From assembly GCA_018806915.1 (NCBI GenBank), contig JAGKQI010000052.1, positions 124,001 to 188,000 on the forward strand: DNA of 64,000 nucleotides. Reading direction: 5' to 3'. A program made the translations under genes and the position numbers. Each line of letters starts with the position of its first letter. Positions within the stretch are counted from its first letter, which is position 1. Of this stretch, positions 10,401 through 19,619 are shown piece after piece. Source of the DNA: Phytophthora colocasiae (lineage: Eukaryota; Oomycota; Peronosporomycetes; Peronosporales; Peronosporaceae). Below the pieces are notes generated by a model. It did no database searches. It had not been told where the DNA came from and was given only the letters and a program-made list of their open reading frames with translations.

Positions 10401-11658
10401 AGATATGAAGAAAGACATCGAGCATTTCGTACAGCGGTGCCTTCATTGTGCCAGTACGTTGGGAGGCCCACCTCAGCAGCGTTTGCTAGGTGAGGCAATG
10501 CACGCCGAACGCCCAAACGAACTTATTCACTGGGACTTTTTGTACATGGGGGAAAGCGACACGGGTGACACTTACGTTTTAGTCGTCAAGGATGACGCAT
10601 CGAAATTCGTGTGGCTTGTTCCGTGCAAGGTGGCAGACGCTGACACTACTTTCTCTACACTCATGGACTGGTTTGCATCGTTTGGAGTTTGCCGAACCTG
10701 GGTTTCAGATCAAGGTTCGCATTTTAAAAACAAGACGATTGAAGCTTTACAGCATGCTCTAGGGGCTCACCACCATTTCACTACCGCCAGGTGCCCATGG
10801 GCAAATGGTACGGTGGAGGTGGTAATGCGCGAAATATTGCGCTGTTGTCGAGCACTCCTTTCGGAATGGAGATTGCAGACAAAAGAATGGCCGCGGATCA
10901 TAAAAATCGTGCAAATGGTATTGAACAACACTCCTTCACCAGCTCTAGGCGGCGTGGCACCGATAACAGCAATGACAGGCCTCAAAGCAATGGGCCCGGC
11001 TGATCATCTGGCTGTTCCAGGACTCGTTAAAACCACAACCTTGAGCGAACTCCAGTCAGCACAACGAGTGCACGTCCAGCGACTACAGAAAGCATTAGCA
11101 GAGATGCACAAGAATACTGGCAAGGCCAACGCAGCCACCAGAGCTGCTGGCCGCAGAGCACACAACAAGAAGAAAAGTGTAGCCATGACTCAATTTGAGG
11201 TTGGAGATTTCGTCCTCTACGCGGATGTTTGGCAGCACACACGCAGTAAACTTCGTGTGAAGTGGTGTGGACCTGCTCAGGTAGTGACAACCGTGTCAAA
11301 TTGGATTTTTGAAATCCAAAACCTTATTACGGGGCAACGGAAAGAAGTACACGCAAGTCGACTAAAATTCTATGCAGACTCCACTTTGAACGTGACAGAA
11401 GACCTTTTGCTGCATATTGCCCACAACAGCGAAGGACACGTGGTAGATTCGTTGCACGAGGTACGATACAACAACAAGGAAAAACGCCACGAAATCAAGG
11501 TGCATTGGCGCGGCCTCGACAGCATTGAGGATTCGTGGGAGCCCGCAGATGTACTATTGGAAGATGTTCCAACTGCAGTGAAAGCTTTCGTTCGGGATCA
11601 CAGCAGTCAGAATGCCGTCAAGGCGATGTGCCAGGCATTGAATATCCCGATGGTCTAG
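7408..11658 (+). CDS. pol: Gypsy Gag(C-term)-Pol polyprotein with chromodomain
   Basis: A 1416-residue open frame, probably continuous with gag before the two frameshifts. In order: the gag C-terminus; zinc knuckle CFKCGDPTHGVFQC at residues about 151-164; aspartic protease motif with DSAAE (about 219), glycine of the usual D(S/T)G replaced by Ala; reverse transcriptase with SLDFFKGFWQFAM and catalytic IWIDDLLGY (about 590-600, WIDD instead of the usual YxDD); RNase H with VYTDASDEHWGAV (about 759); integrase H2C2 finger (HFGVAGHRG...CLHC, about 973-1013); integrase core with HWDF, SDQGSHF and the following Glu; and a C-terminal chromodomain (IKVHWRGLDSIEDSWEP, about 1360) likely to steer insertion to modified chromatin. 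No internal stops. Confidence 0.9.
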   Translation: MDTELQDAESRLSRLMAEFYEILDCLNMEDVVHTEPKKVVGYLVDALRPPSFKAAVKDQLSRQCHKTTKSNLALFLKWLRGELDDFMRFEAHISAHPHGKGAGKPAAASKKGFGGAPSTTKPRPISDDHSDKTTKKPKLKPTGDRPPKKCFKCGDPTHGVFQCPNVASPTEAKEIYESTTGKKVMKPVLAVAPVDSTRVESSSSLPCTVMDMVETEITPDSAAEVSLVTTKLLKQLSAKGVWVNQQETSEGSAIEGVGNSPVPVKSKVKLDLRFSTPGGPLVLRNVICWVTEGHLPIGVGDLLLSRWIMDRLGYSPKKLLAAAQQVSVEWDMGDVDDSPNQGVASVLAFSDERPLQTDEEVALREDEERACFPVFDVDQDKEREEIKAILLEKVDEARKLGATPEFVKELRSILMQFIDVFRIVVGRDPPVDMPPMEVTLKPGTTPVKCKARRYSPVHRAFLKKHVDALIAAGLCYRNPKSRWSSPPHVVNKQEAGDHRMTVDVRGANACVEQIVWPMPILEVAFEQLRGSSRYFSLDFFKGFWQFAMAIACQEIYSILTEEGVITPTRVLMGGTNSVAYVQSTVQQMFDELFNNGLMIWIDDLLGYEDSDEGLLILLKKVLSICLDKGLKLNPKKCSFYLREALWCGRVVSGKGVKHDPARIDALVNLPAPTTGQELQQFVCALNWMRASLPAFNKLIEPLVKVMERVYELRKKTRVRAVKLSDVGWGDDEIAGLNRCKQALQSALLLAHPDPNKRVSVYTDASDEHWGAVITQIPRDQAHRPLSEQEHEPLMMLSGSFSGAAQRWAIVEKEAYAIVETCRRADYLLHRQDGFDLFTDHRNLRYIFDPQSVVSTVPKYTADKLHRWAIILMAYNYNIHDITGEENVWADLLSRWGSTLKTICAIRLVSLPLSPQLDEQFEWPTVAEIVAVQNSADPPAGFDRSESDSLWRSPEGKIWIPDAAVDLQIRTCVVGHFGVAGHRGSEVTMKQISENFVWKDMKKDIEHFVQRCLHCASTLGGPPQQRLLGEAMHAERPNELIHWDFLYMGESDTGDTYVLVVKDDASKFVWLVPCKVADADTTFSTLMDWFASFGVCRTWVSDQGSHFKNKTIEALQHALGAHHHFTTARCPWANGTVEVVMREILRCCRALLSEWRLQTKEWPRIIKIVQMVLNNTPSPALGGVAPITAMTGLKAMGPADHLAVPGLVKTTTLSELQSAQRVHVQRLQKALAEMHKNTGKANAATRAAGRRAHNKKKSVAMTQFEVGDFVLYADVWQHTRSKLRVKWCGPAQVVTTVSNWIFEIQNLITGQRKEVHASRLKFYADSTLNVTEDLLLHIAHNSEGHVVDSLHEVRYNNKEKRHEIKVHWRGLDSIEDSWEPADVLLEDVPTAVKAFVRDHSSQNAVKAMCQALNIPMV

Positions 11659-11738
11659 CAGACCAGCATCCGGGAACCAGCGGCGCACCGGGACGCTGCA
11701 TGCATATCAAACGCGAGAAAGGTCTTTGGAGGGGGAAG

Positions 11739-12385
11739 TGTTGTCGCCGTGGCAACACTGTGAGGTTGTAGATGGGATCAAGCCCAGCAACAACATCACT
11801 GCAGAAGAATCGAGAAACAAGTACAGACGGTTAGACCGCAGACGGTTGCTGCAAACACAGACGGTTGTAGCAAAGCACGGAAGTGCACTAACCGTCCATA
11901 AAGCCTCCAGGACATGCATATCAAAGAAGAGCAGCTACCGTATTTGAGATCTCATAGTTCAGAGAGATCTCATAGTTCGCACCGTGTAATAGCCAATCAG
12001 CAACGTTGTTCAGTCCACATCAGCGATTGAGATCTCATAATTCGTAGCGTAAAAATAGGTCAAAACTCTCAAAAACAGGGCGCTCACTTCGAGAAAAGCA
12101 CCATGGCCCCGGCCGGAAGAAAGGAAGGACGAGGACGACGGGCATCGGTAAAGCTCCTAAGCAATTCAAACGTGGTGCAGTATCGTACGAGCACAAACTA
12201 CGAGTAATAGAGTTCCATGATGCAGTAGTGTCAGAGACGTGTCGGTACCTGTACGGCTCTCGTACATTTTACAACAATACAACTTCAATAACCTGGGGTC
12301 TGAACTATGAGATCTCAAATACGGTAGTGCAGGAGGTAAGGAACTGCTCAATACATTATCACTTCTACATTTGGGAGCCATAACA
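11739..12385 (+). repeat. 3' LTR of gypsy element, split by MITE
   Basis: Homologous to 6270-6534. The match is interrupted after ...GAGCAGCTA by the 387-bp element at 11938-12324 and resumes with TAGTGCAGG. It ends ATAACA at 12385, directly followed by the GATG target duplication. Confidence 0.85.
11938..12324. mobile_element. Pogo/Tc1-mariner-like MITE in gypsy LTR
   Basis: 387 bp with perfect 26-bp terminal inverted repeats starting CCGTATTTGAGATCTCATAG. TA on both sides (11936-11937 and 12325-12326) is the duplicated target; the uninterrupted 5' LTR has a single TA there. The 15-mer GAGATCTCATAGTTC recurs just inside the left end (with a variant near 12030), as expected of transposase-binding subterminal repeats. 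The interior frame at about 12141-12276 reads KRGAVSYEHKLRVIEFHD, like the N-terminal DNA-binding region of pogo/Tigger-type transposases, so this is an internal-deletion derivative of an autonomous element. Insertion postdates the gypsy copy. Confidence 0.85.
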
Positions 12386-12389
12386 GATG

Positions 12390-12930
12390 GCGCTTAGGAA
12401 CCAGAAAAGCTGGCTACAGTACATGTATATTTATCGCGTTGCATACCATCGCAACGCGTCAACAACAAGCGAAGAGCTTGAAACCAGTTCGAACTGGAAC
12501 CTTTAGGTGGCTGTGCTCATCGAAACTCTGTGTGATTTCACCCAGCTGCAACTCAGTACTAACGCGTCGGTTTCGCGTAGGGTGAAAAGCAAAGAGGATG
12601 TTTGAAAGAGAACAATAATAGCCACCCTACCGGTTCTACTAAGCTCATTGAATTTCAACGACTTAGCGTGGCACTTATTCACTGATGGATTTGCTGGTCC
12701 ACCCGCCGGCCACGAAAGAATGGTCAGTCTGCTCTTTTGCATAGGTGATCGAACACGCTGTGACTCGATGCTAACCACCCACTGACGCTAAGTCGAGTAC
12801 AAAGGTGGACAAGTAGTCAGTCCAAGGAGTCAGACAGTTTGTATCGGATACCTTTGTTAGTCGTGCTTGGCCTCGTCACTTGGCCTAAGCTTTGGTAAAA
12901 GATGAAGGTAGTTAACAAGATCCAGTTGTC
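12390..12930. other. Intergenic, upstream of first MICAL-like gene
   Basis: No gene is seen. A hairpin with 8-bp arms CGCGTTGC/GCAACGCG lies near 12437-12460. The rest is unique sequence serving as the upstream region of the gene starting at 12968. Confidence 0.5.
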
Positions 12931-12946
12931 TCAGTCCTCATTTTGC
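12931..12946 (+). promoter_or_regulatory. Inr/FPR-like core promoter of MICAL-like gene 1
   Basis: TCAGTCCTCATTTTGC, 21 bp before the ATG at 12968. The same block (TCAGTCTCCATTTTGC) precedes paralogue 2, and a related TCTCAGTATCGATTTCG precedes paralogue 3. Its layout fits the oomycete initiator plus flanking promoter region (pyrimidine-CA-T core followed by CAWTTT). It implies transcription starts here, so the in-frame ATG at 12902 lies upstream of the transcript. Confidence 0.5.
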
Positions 12947-12967
12947 GGCGGTGCGATCAAGCTCAAG

Positions 12968-15274
12968 ATGGCGACGTTGACTCAATTGTCCTCCCCGGCA
13001 CTACCGACGATGTACACTCGTCCTCCTGTTCATTCTGGCCCTCGGGAATCGCTGGTACGCTCCAGCTCTGGAGATCAACAAGATGTTTACATTGGTGAAG
13101 GATTGCTGGATGCTGACGATGAGTACTTGGAACACGAAGTTCTGGATAAATCCAAGCAGTATCGACGCAGTTTGTTGGATTCGTTGGCAATCGACGTAGG
13201 TGAAAAGTATCTCGATGATATCTACAAAGAAGATGAAGCGGACGAGCCACAGCCGACGCGAAACCATTCCGGTTCTTACCAGCAGACGGGGAAGGGATTA
13301 GCGTGGCAGAAAGTGAGACAACATCTTCTCGAAGAAGAAGAGAAAGCTGCAGTGAAGAAACCACGCACCAATGAAGGAGACTACGGGATGATCCGACTAC
13401 TGGATGTCCTTGCCGGTACTGGGAACGACGACATGTACAGTAACAGCAGCTCGGAGGCTTCGACTCATGAGGTGAACTACGCACCGCAGAGTTTTGCTAG
13501 TCGCTTTGACAGAATGGGGACGAAATTGGTGGGATTTCTCCAACGCAAGCAGCTTCCAGTTGACGAACGCTCGGATATCACAAGGTCGGGGGCCTCACAC
13601 TCGTCGTACGAAGGCAGTCGACCCATGCGTTGGTTAATGGGATCCCTGGGGAGGTTAACCAAGAATCTTCATCGAACGGAGCTCTCGACCTCGTCAATCG
13701 CCAGAATTTCTTCTCATTTGGCTGCAATCGACCAGATCGTGCATGACGATATCACCAGCCAGCAGAACAGCAGCTTCCGTCGCGTCTCCAGCACTCAGAA
13801 GTCGTCTGATTCCAGCGACTACGAGCTTCGAGACCCGAGATTTCCGTCATTAACGCACCAACGATCGAACGTCTCTCCAATTGTACGGAAATCCTTCAAG
13901 TCTTTCGCTGCGGCTGAAGATCTCTGCGATGTTTTGGCAGCTTTCAATGTCCTGAAAGCAGATTGTGGTCTGAACGGCGTCCAAATGAGTGAGCCATGGC
14001 ACATGTACTTCTTCATCCGAACCGCAGTGTACAACAGACTGGGGTATCGTCAAAAGCAGCTTTTCAGGTTGCTAGACGCGCGATTCAACCTCAATGTGTA
14101 CCAACAGAAACCGGTATCCCAAAAGCGTGTGTGTATCATCGGTGCTGGCCCTGTTGGTCTCCGTGCTGCTATTGAAGTGGCGTTATTGGGTGGACAAGTG
14201 TCTGTACTAGAGAAACGTACCAAGTTCAGTCGAGAAAACCGACTTCACTTGTGGCCTTGGGTGGTACAAGATCTCGCGTCGTTGGGAGCTAAAGTCCTGT
14301 TTAGGAACTTCTGCAAGTCCAGGGCATATTTCCACGTCAGTACACGCCAGTTACAAGTGATTTTACTCAAGGTCGCACTGCTGGTTGGTGTTCAAGTGTA
14401 CTCTGCAACAGGTTTCGAGGCGATCGTGGCTCCTTCAGAAACCAGTAAGAAACCGTTCTACCACATCAAAACCGAGCCTCAAATCCCCGTTGCCGAGTAC
14501 ACTGCCGTACTGGGAGCTACTGGAGTGAATGATCAAGTAGCAGAACTTGCAGGAATCAACCGCTTTGTGTTTTCCCAGAAGGAATCTCTCGGAATCGTTT
14601 GCTACTTCCCGAATCTGGAAACTCCAGAGGAAATGAAAGTCAAAGAGTTCTCCTGGACGACTCAACAACGTCATCAAATGCTCAACAAGATGCGTGAAGT
14701 GGGGATCGATCTCGAGAATATCGTGTACTTCCGAGGGGAAATGCATTATTTGGTCATGACTCCAAAGAGGCCGAACTTACTGACTCGAGGTGTCGTCCGT
14801 CAAAACCATCCAAGCTCGAAGGATTTGGTGGAAGACACTAACATTAGTCAACGAGCTCTACACGGTTTCGTGAAGAGAGTCGTCGAGTTCGTTGGGATTC
14901 CAAGGAGGACGGACTTTACTCGAGTCAACTTGTTCGACTTCAGCTCTCTTACACGTGCTGAAAAGCCTGCGAACATCCTCACTTCGCACGGGAAGAAGCT
15001 CTACGTTGGTCTGATTGGAGACTCCCTACTTGAACCTGTGTGGCACGAAGGAGTGGGCACTTGTCGAGGATTCTTAGGAGCTCTAGATGGTGTGTGGATG
15101 CTGGCTCAAATTGGGATCAAATCTGATGAGCAACTTCTAGCTGATCGAGAAGTTGCCTATCGAGTCATGCAGAGAGTTTCAGGCCACCACCGATCGGAGT
15201 TGCAGAAGAACGTGAGGAAGTACACGGTGGACCCGAAATCTCGCTATGCAGTCGAGTTTCCTCAAACAATCTAG
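12968..15274 (+). CDS. MICAL-like FAD-dependent monooxygenase, paralogue 1
   Basis: 768 residues from ATG 12968, chosen over ATG 12902 because paralogue 2 also starts MATL and a promoter-like block lies between. Residues 1-350 are largely disordered but keep two blocks shared by all three paralogues: VYIGEGLLD and LAIDVGEKYLDDIYKED. The catalytic part has the FAD dinucleotide motif GAGPVGLRAA (about 392-401), VLEKRTKFSRENRLHLWPWV, RQLQVILLKVALLVGV, GIDLENIVYFRGEMHYLVMT, the second FAD motif GDSLLEP (about 684) and the closing VRKYTVDPKSRY. These match in order the flavin monooxygenase domain of MICAL proteins (LHLWP, ISIRQLQLILLKVAL, GIDLENIVYY..HYFVMT, GDSLLEPFW, YTLDPGTRY), which use NADPH to oxidise actin methionines. 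No CH, LIM or coiled-coil Rab-binding domain is present, so the substrate may differ. Single exon. Confidence 0.8.
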   Translation: MATLTQLSSPALPTMYTRPPVHSGPRESLVRSSSGDQQDVYIGEGLLDADDEYLEHEVLDKSKQYRRSLLDSLAIDVGEKYLDDIYKEDEADEPQPTRNHSGSYQQTGKGLAWQKVRQHLLEEEEKAAVKKPRTNEGDYGMIRLLDVLAGTGNDDMYSNSSSEASTHEVNYAPQSFASRFDRMGTKLVGFLQRKQLPVDERSDITRSGASHSSYEGSRPMRWLMGSLGRLTKNLHRTELSTSSIARISSHLAAIDQIVHDDITSQQNSSFRRVSSTQKSSDSSDYELRDPRFPSLTHQRSNVSPIVRKSFKSFAAAEDLCDVLAAFNVLKADCGLNGVQMSEPWHMYFFIRTAVYNRLGYRQKQLFRLLDARFNLNVYQQKPVSQKRVCIIGAGPVGLRAAIEVALLGGQVSVLEKRTKFSRENRLHLWPWVVQDLASLGAKVLFRNFCKSRAYFHVSTRQLQVILLKVALLVGVQVYSATGFEAIVAPSETSKKPFYHIKTEPQIPVAEYTAVLGATGVNDQVAELAGINRFVFSQKESLGIVCYFPNLETPEEMKVKEFSWTTQQRHQMLNKMREVGIDLENIVYFRGEMHYLVMTPKRPNLLTRGVVRQNHPSSKDLVEDTNISQRALHGFVKRVVEFVGIPRRTDFTRVNLFDFSSLTRAEKPANILTSHGKKLYVGLIGDSLLEPVWHEGVGTCRGFLGALDGVWMLAQIGIKSDEQLLADREVAYRVMQRVSGHHRSELQKNVRKYTVDPKSRYAVEFPQTI

Positions 15275-16143
15275 CCGAATGAAGGCTAGACAAATCAATG
15301 TACATGTAGCGTGTTTGCATACTTTTATATAAAATAATTTGTGTGAATTGTCATCTCGAAAGTAGTTTGCATACGGATGTACTTCTATCTTCTGTATTAT
15401 TCTAACTGTAGTACTTCCATAATATGAAGTATATCATTTCGGGTAGAGGGAAAGGCTAGAGCGTGTGTTGTTGTCTTTGAGTTCAGCTGTAGCCACTCAC
15501 TCGAACGTAGCGAAGTCGTTTGTTCCTTCCTGCTTCCTGTTGTTTCCAGTCCTCAATGCCAGTAATATACTGTCTGGTGCTTTGCTGATCGTGTCGTTGG
15601 CATCGCAGGAAAGAATGCGACGTTGATTGTGAAACCGGAAGCGAATGAATTGTAGCCCAAAGTTTAGCAACTTTGCCCTTAGAATACCCCACCAGGTACC
15701 TGAATGTCAACTGGAACACCCATGTTGAAGTGGTCACGTTACCATTTAACCAGTGTCCTTTCTCCATTTTTTTTCTTAACCCTGTGGGATAAACAAGAAA
15801 AACCTGGATACACTTTAAAAACAATCCAGTGTCGGACCCTAATCATACCAATCTCTGTCTGAGGTTTCCAAGCTGCCAGACCCACAGCTAAGCTCAAGAT
15901 TTCCTGGCATTTGTAAACCCTTGGAACGAAGAGAAGTTGAACGAATAAGGAAAGGTAGTCAGTCAAATCTCTACGATATCGTCCACCGTCGAGCTCGATA
16001 CTTTCGCTTAGACCATTTCAGACCCATCCTTAAGGCCAGCCATATTTCCAAGAAATGAGCTGTTAGGTAGATCGTGTTCACGCCTAAGTCGTCGTTGGTT
16101 TAACATGGAAAAGTTTGAGCTCGTCACGTGTGGTAAAATGTTC
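15275..16143. other. Intergenic between MICAL-like 1 and 2
   Basis: About 870 bp without a credible gene; ORFs here have no recognisable motifs. The first 150 bp are AT-rich and suit a 3' UTR; the last part is the upstream region of paralogue 2. Confidence 0.5.
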
Positions 16144-16159
16144 TCAGTCTCCATTTTGC
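16144..16159 (+). promoter_or_regulatory. Inr/FPR-like core promoter of MICAL-like gene 2
   Basis: TCAGTCTCCATTTTGC, 36 bp before the ATG at 16196, nearly identical to the block upstream of paralogue 1 while the surrounding sequence has diverged. Confidence 0.5.
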
Positions 16160-16195
16160 AGTGATCCAGCCAAGTCCAGAAGAATTCCAAGCCTA

Positions 16196-18643
16196 ATGGC
16201 GACTTTGGGGCAAGCGTTCCCGGTGTTACCAAGGAAACACAGTGTGCAGAACCCACCCAGTCAACACCACGCATCTCGTGACTCGTTCGAACGCCGTAGC
16301 AGTTTGGGTGAAAACCAAGATGTGTACATCGGAGAAGGTCTCATTGATCCCGACGGGGTGGATAGTCTGGATCAATTCGGAGAAGAGGAAACAGTTCCTC
16401 ATAAAACCCACCACCATCGTCGACGAATGCTCGACTACTTGGCAATCGACGTGGGTGAAAAATACCTCGACGATATCTACAAAGAAGACGACACCGACAC
16501 GTCCGATAGTGACGATGGCGGCTGCTACAGTGATGGTCCTCGGTCTTCTCTACACTTGTATCACTCCAATCGACAAGCAGCAGTGATTAAACCCCTTGAT
16601 GTGGACTTGGTGCCGTTGGATCAAGTGGATGAAGAACAACCATCCAACCAACATGGAGGGAAGGATAAAGCGTGGCAGAAAGTGAGACGGTTGCTGATTG
16701 AAGAAGAAGAGAAAGCAGCAACTCGTCACAAGGCTCCAGTCGACCATATTGACGCTGACTACGACACTGTCAAGCTCTTGGACGTCTTGGCTCGTTCAGG
16801 GGCTGATGACCTGTACAGCAAAAGCAGTTCTTCATCGGATATTTCAAGACCGGAAGTGAAGGAGCCCCAGACGTTCGCAAGCCACGTAGGTAACAAACTG
16901 GCGCAGTTCTTGCATCGTGGTCAAGCCCCACACCCACCACCATATCTTGTCAAGCCTAATACCGACCTGTCTGGTAGTACATCAGCTCAATTGGTTCTAC
17001 TTGCGACGCTGGAACGTGTTGCGTTATCCTGTCGAACTACCGACTTATCCGACGTGTCAATTGCTCGAATCACGCCACACTTGGCTATGATCGACCAGAT
17101 CGTACGTGAAGACGTGGAACATCGGCTGAAAAGAGGCTCTCGCCGTCTCTCCAGTACTCAATACACTGCTGAGTCCAGTGAGAGTGAGTATCGACACCCG
17201 GTACACTCCGTTGTTGTTGGGAAACCTCGGTCGTTGATTGCACCAACTGTTCGAAGTTCCTTTAAAGCTTTCGTGTCGGCTCAAGATCTCACTGATACAC
17301 TAGCAGCTTTCAACAATCTGTTAGCGGATGCTGGACTTACCGGCGCGAAGCTGCAAGAGCCATGGCATGTGTATTTCCACATCCGAAACGCAGTCTACAG
17401 TCGTCTTGGATTCCGTCAGAAGCAGCTCTTTAGACTCTTGGACGCTCGGTTCAATGTGGACGTGTACAAACAGCGGTACGTCTCCAAGAAACGCATCTGT
17501 ATCGTCGGCGCAGGACCCGTTGGACTGCGAGCTGCAGTGGAGCTCGCATTACTCGGTGGTGAAGTGTCTGTACTGGAGAAACGCACCAAGTTCAGTCGAG
17601 AGAACCGACTGCACTTATGGCCCTGGGTGGTTCAGGATCTGGCTATGCTTGGAGCGAAAGTCCTGTTTAAGAACTTCTGCAAGTCCAGGACGTATTTCCA
17701 CGTCAGTACGCGTCAACTTCAAGTGATTTTACTCAAGGTGGCACTGCTGGTTGGTGTGAAAGTGTACTCAGCTACTGGATTCGAAGGGATCGTCCCTCCT
17801 GAAGCGGAAGATAATGGCAATCCCTTCTACTCCATTAAAACGGAGCCTCAAATCCCAGTTGCCGAGTACACAGCAGTCCTCGGAGCCAGTGGAGTGAACA
17901 ACCAGGTAGCGGAACTAGCAGGGATCAACCGCTTCGTCTTCTCTCAAAAGGAATCTCTTGGAATCGTCTGCTACTTCCCGAACTTGGAAACGCCAGAAGA
18001 AATGAAGACCAAGGAGTTCTCGTGGACGGCACAGTTGAAACACCACATGCTGCACAAGATGAGGGAAGTGGGGATTGATCTCGAGAACATCGTGTACTTC
18101 CGAGGGGAAATGCATTACCTGGTGATGACACCCAAACGTCACAACTTGTTGGCTCGTGGAGTGGTCAAGGCGAATCTTCCCAACTCGAAAGAACTTACCA
18201 AGAAGGAGAACGTTAACCAGAGTGTCCTCCACGCGTTCGTTAAGCGTATTGTCGACTTTGCTGGAATTACAAGGAGGACGGATTTCACACGAGTGAGTCT
18301 GTTCGACTTCACCTCCCTCACTCGAGCAGATAGAGCAGCGAGTATCATTACTTCCCACGGCAAGAAACTCTACGTTGGATTGGTTGGAGACTCTCTATTG
18401 GAGCCAGTATGGCATGAAGGAGTGGGCACTTGTCGAGGATTCCTCAGTGCATTGGATGCGGTGTGGATGATTGCTCAAATCGGCCGAGCCAAGGACGAAC
18501 AGCTACTTTCCGACCGTCATATCGCTTATGAAGTGATGCAAAGACTGTCAGGCCATCATCGAGACGAGATGCAGAAGAATGTGCGGAAGTATACGGTAGA
18601 TCCAAAGTCTCGCTACATGGTCGAGTTTCCTCGAGTTGTATAG
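16196..18643 (+). CDS. MICAL-like FAD-dependent monooxygenase, paralogue 2
   Basis: 815 residues, single exon. The first in-frame ATG is at 16196 (ATGGCGACT); the open frame extends upstream but without an ATG. It has the same order of motifs as paralogue 1: VYIGEGLIDPDG, LAIDVGEKYLDDIYKED, FAD motif GAGPVGLRAA (about 438-447), KRTKFSRENRLHLWPW, RQLQVILLKVALLVGVKVYS, GIDLENIVYFRGEMHYLVMT, GDSLLEPVW and YTVDPKSRY. It is the longest of the three because of insertions in the acidic, Ser-rich N-terminal region. It lies 0.9 kb downstream of paralogue 1 in the same orientation, which suggests tandem duplication. Like the others it has only the monooxygenase part of a MICAL protein. A role in redox control of actin is inferred from family knowledge only. 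Confidence 0.8.
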   Translation: MATLGQAFPVLPRKHSVQNPPSQHHASRDSFERRSSLGENQDVYIGEGLIDPDGVDSLDQFGEEETVPHKTHHHRRRMLDYLAIDVGEKYLDDIYKEDDTDTSDSDDGGCYSDGPRSSLHLYHSNRQAAVIKPLDVDLVPLDQVDEEQPSNQHGGKDKAWQKVRRLLIEEEEKAATRHKAPVDHIDADYDTVKLLDVLARSGADDLYSKSSSSSDISRPEVKEPQTFASHVGNKLAQFLHRGQAPHPPPYLVKPNTDLSGSTSAQLVLLATLERVALSCRTTDLSDVSIARITPHLAMIDQIVREDVEHRLKRGSRRLSSTQYTAESSESEYRHPVHSVVVGKPRSLIAPTVRSSFKAFVSAQDLTDTLAAFNNLLADAGLTGAKLQEPWHVYFHIRNAVYSRLGFRQKQLFRLLDARFNVDVYKQRYVSKKRICIVGAGPVGLRAAVELALLGGEVSVLEKRTKFSRENRLHLWPWVVQDLAMLGAKVLFKNFCKSRTYFHVSTRQLQVILLKVALLVGVKVYSATGFEGIVPPEAEDNGNPFYSIKTEPQIPVAEYTAVLGASGVNNQVAELAGINRFVFSQKESLGIVCYFPNLETPEEMKTKEFSWTAQLKHHMLHKMREVGIDLENIVYFRGEMHYLVMTPKRHNLLARGVVKANLPNSKELTKKENVNQSVLHAFVKRIVDFAGITRRTDFTRVSLFDFTSLTRADRAASIITSHGKKLYVGLVGDSLLEPVWHEGVGTCRGFLSALDAVWMIAQIGRAKDEQLLSDRHIAYEVMQRLSGHHRDEMQKNVRKYTVDPKSRYMVEFPRVV

Positions 18644-19105
18644 TTACAGTTGAAGTGAACTTTTACGATAGATATGATTTTCATGAAATATAATATTTGC
18701 AAACCAGAAAGTACAGTACTGTATATTAAATATTATACAAAATTAACCAATCGTCAGAATCAGATCGCGAAATGGTCTTGACTTACGCTTCCGAAAGTGG
18801 TCTCAAAAAGGAGCTAACCGATTGGAAAACCTCAAGTCTATCAGCCCATGTTCTATCGTCTCGAACTGCTTGATGTGGTAATGGACTGCGATGGCGATGT
18901 TTAACCGCCTCGTTGAGTTTGAATGTTTTTTTATTAATAATGCTTTCATTAGTGATCTGACCAGGGACCAATTTTCAGCGTCTTCGCTCACTTCAAGAGG
19001 AGTGGCATACAACACCAGGAATTTAGTGGAGCTACTAGCACAATTCGAAATGCGGGAATTAAAGCAACCTTCACTGGTACTTGCGCTCTCAGGCATCCAT
19101 CCGTG
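18644..19105. other. Intergenic, AT-rich then degenerate element DNA
   Basis: The first 130 bp (ATATTTGC.., TATTATACAAAATT) suit a 3' UTR. The rest has short broken frames that may be the 5' part of the hAT relic that follows, but no motif is safe. Confidence 0.4.
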
Positions 19106-19600
19106 CTCTTGAAACGACGCTCCAAGACAGAGACTTTTTCTGTGGAGTATCAGGTTATGCTCAAAGCGAAGACTATGAGCCAAGAGTGCGACCGAGAAAC
19201 GTGCAGCTGTAGTGCAAGTTGTTCCAGTCATTCCGGTGAAGGAAGAACTGGAAAGACCGAACAAGAAGAAGCGAACTGCTTATTGGAAGCGTCTCTATGG
19301 AGGCCGATGCTGCTCCAGCTGACACCAACTCATCGAATGCAAGTGGGAATTCAACATGTACATTCGGGACTCGGCTATTGTCGGTGATGCAGTGGACCCA
19401 CTCAAATGGTGGAAGGAAAATCGCTCGAAATTCCCAAAACTTGCCCCGTTGCGTTGGCGAGGAAATGGCTGGGATGTATCGCAACTTCGGTACCTTCCGA
19501 AGAAGCATTTTCTACAGCAAGGAACTCCATGAAAACACGTCGAAAACGCTGGAACCAGACACTATTCGGCATTGCCGACAACGATGTTGCTTGAAGGTAA
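19106..19600 (+). pseudogene. hAT transposase C-terminal relic
   Basis: The plus strand reads DPLKWWKENRSKFPKLAP (from about 19396), then after a one-base frameshift near 19448 ALARKWLGCIATSVPSEEAF followed by STARNSMKTRR. This is the hAT C-terminal dimerisation signature (P-x-x-WW, LA-x-x-x-L-x-I-x-A-T-S-x-P-S-E-x-x-F-S). Upstream frames (about 19106-19390) look like the preceding spacer but are broken. No TIRs or target duplication were found. It sits between two convergent MICAL-like genes and ends about 20 bp before the stop codon of paralogue 3. Confidence 0.7.
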
Positions 19601-19619
19601 AGTTGGTTTTCTAGCTAAT

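Larger units (their letters stand above)
6270..12385 (+). mobile_element. Ty3/gypsy chromovirus LTR retrotransposon
   Basis: A full-length element bounded by LTRs beginning TGTTGTCGCC and ending ATAACA. GATG flanks it on both sides (6266-6269 and 12386-12389), a 4-bp target duplication. Between the LTRs lie gag, a zinc knuckle, protease, reverse transcriptase, RNase H, integrase and a C-terminal chromodomain, the order that defines chromoviruses. A purine-rich tract (GGAGGGGGAAG) immediately precedes the 3' LTR at about 11728-11738. Gag is interrupted by two frameshifts, so this copy is probably not autonomous. A 387-bp pogo-like MITE is nested in the 3' LTR. Apart from that insert and a 7-bp indel near 6515-6521 (present in the 5' copy only), the LTRs look nearly identical, suggesting a fairly young insertion. 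Confidence 0.9.

Noticed and set aside
12902..12967. In-frame ATG at 12902 as start of MICAL-like gene 1
   Set aside because: Homology with paralogue 2 begins at MATL (12968) and a conserved promoter-like block lies between the two ATGs, so 12902 is probably upstream of the transcript.
16115..16195. Upstream extension of MICAL-like gene 2 from 16115
   Set aside because: The extension begins with TTG, not used as a start in eukaryotic nuclear genes; the first in-frame ATG is 16196.
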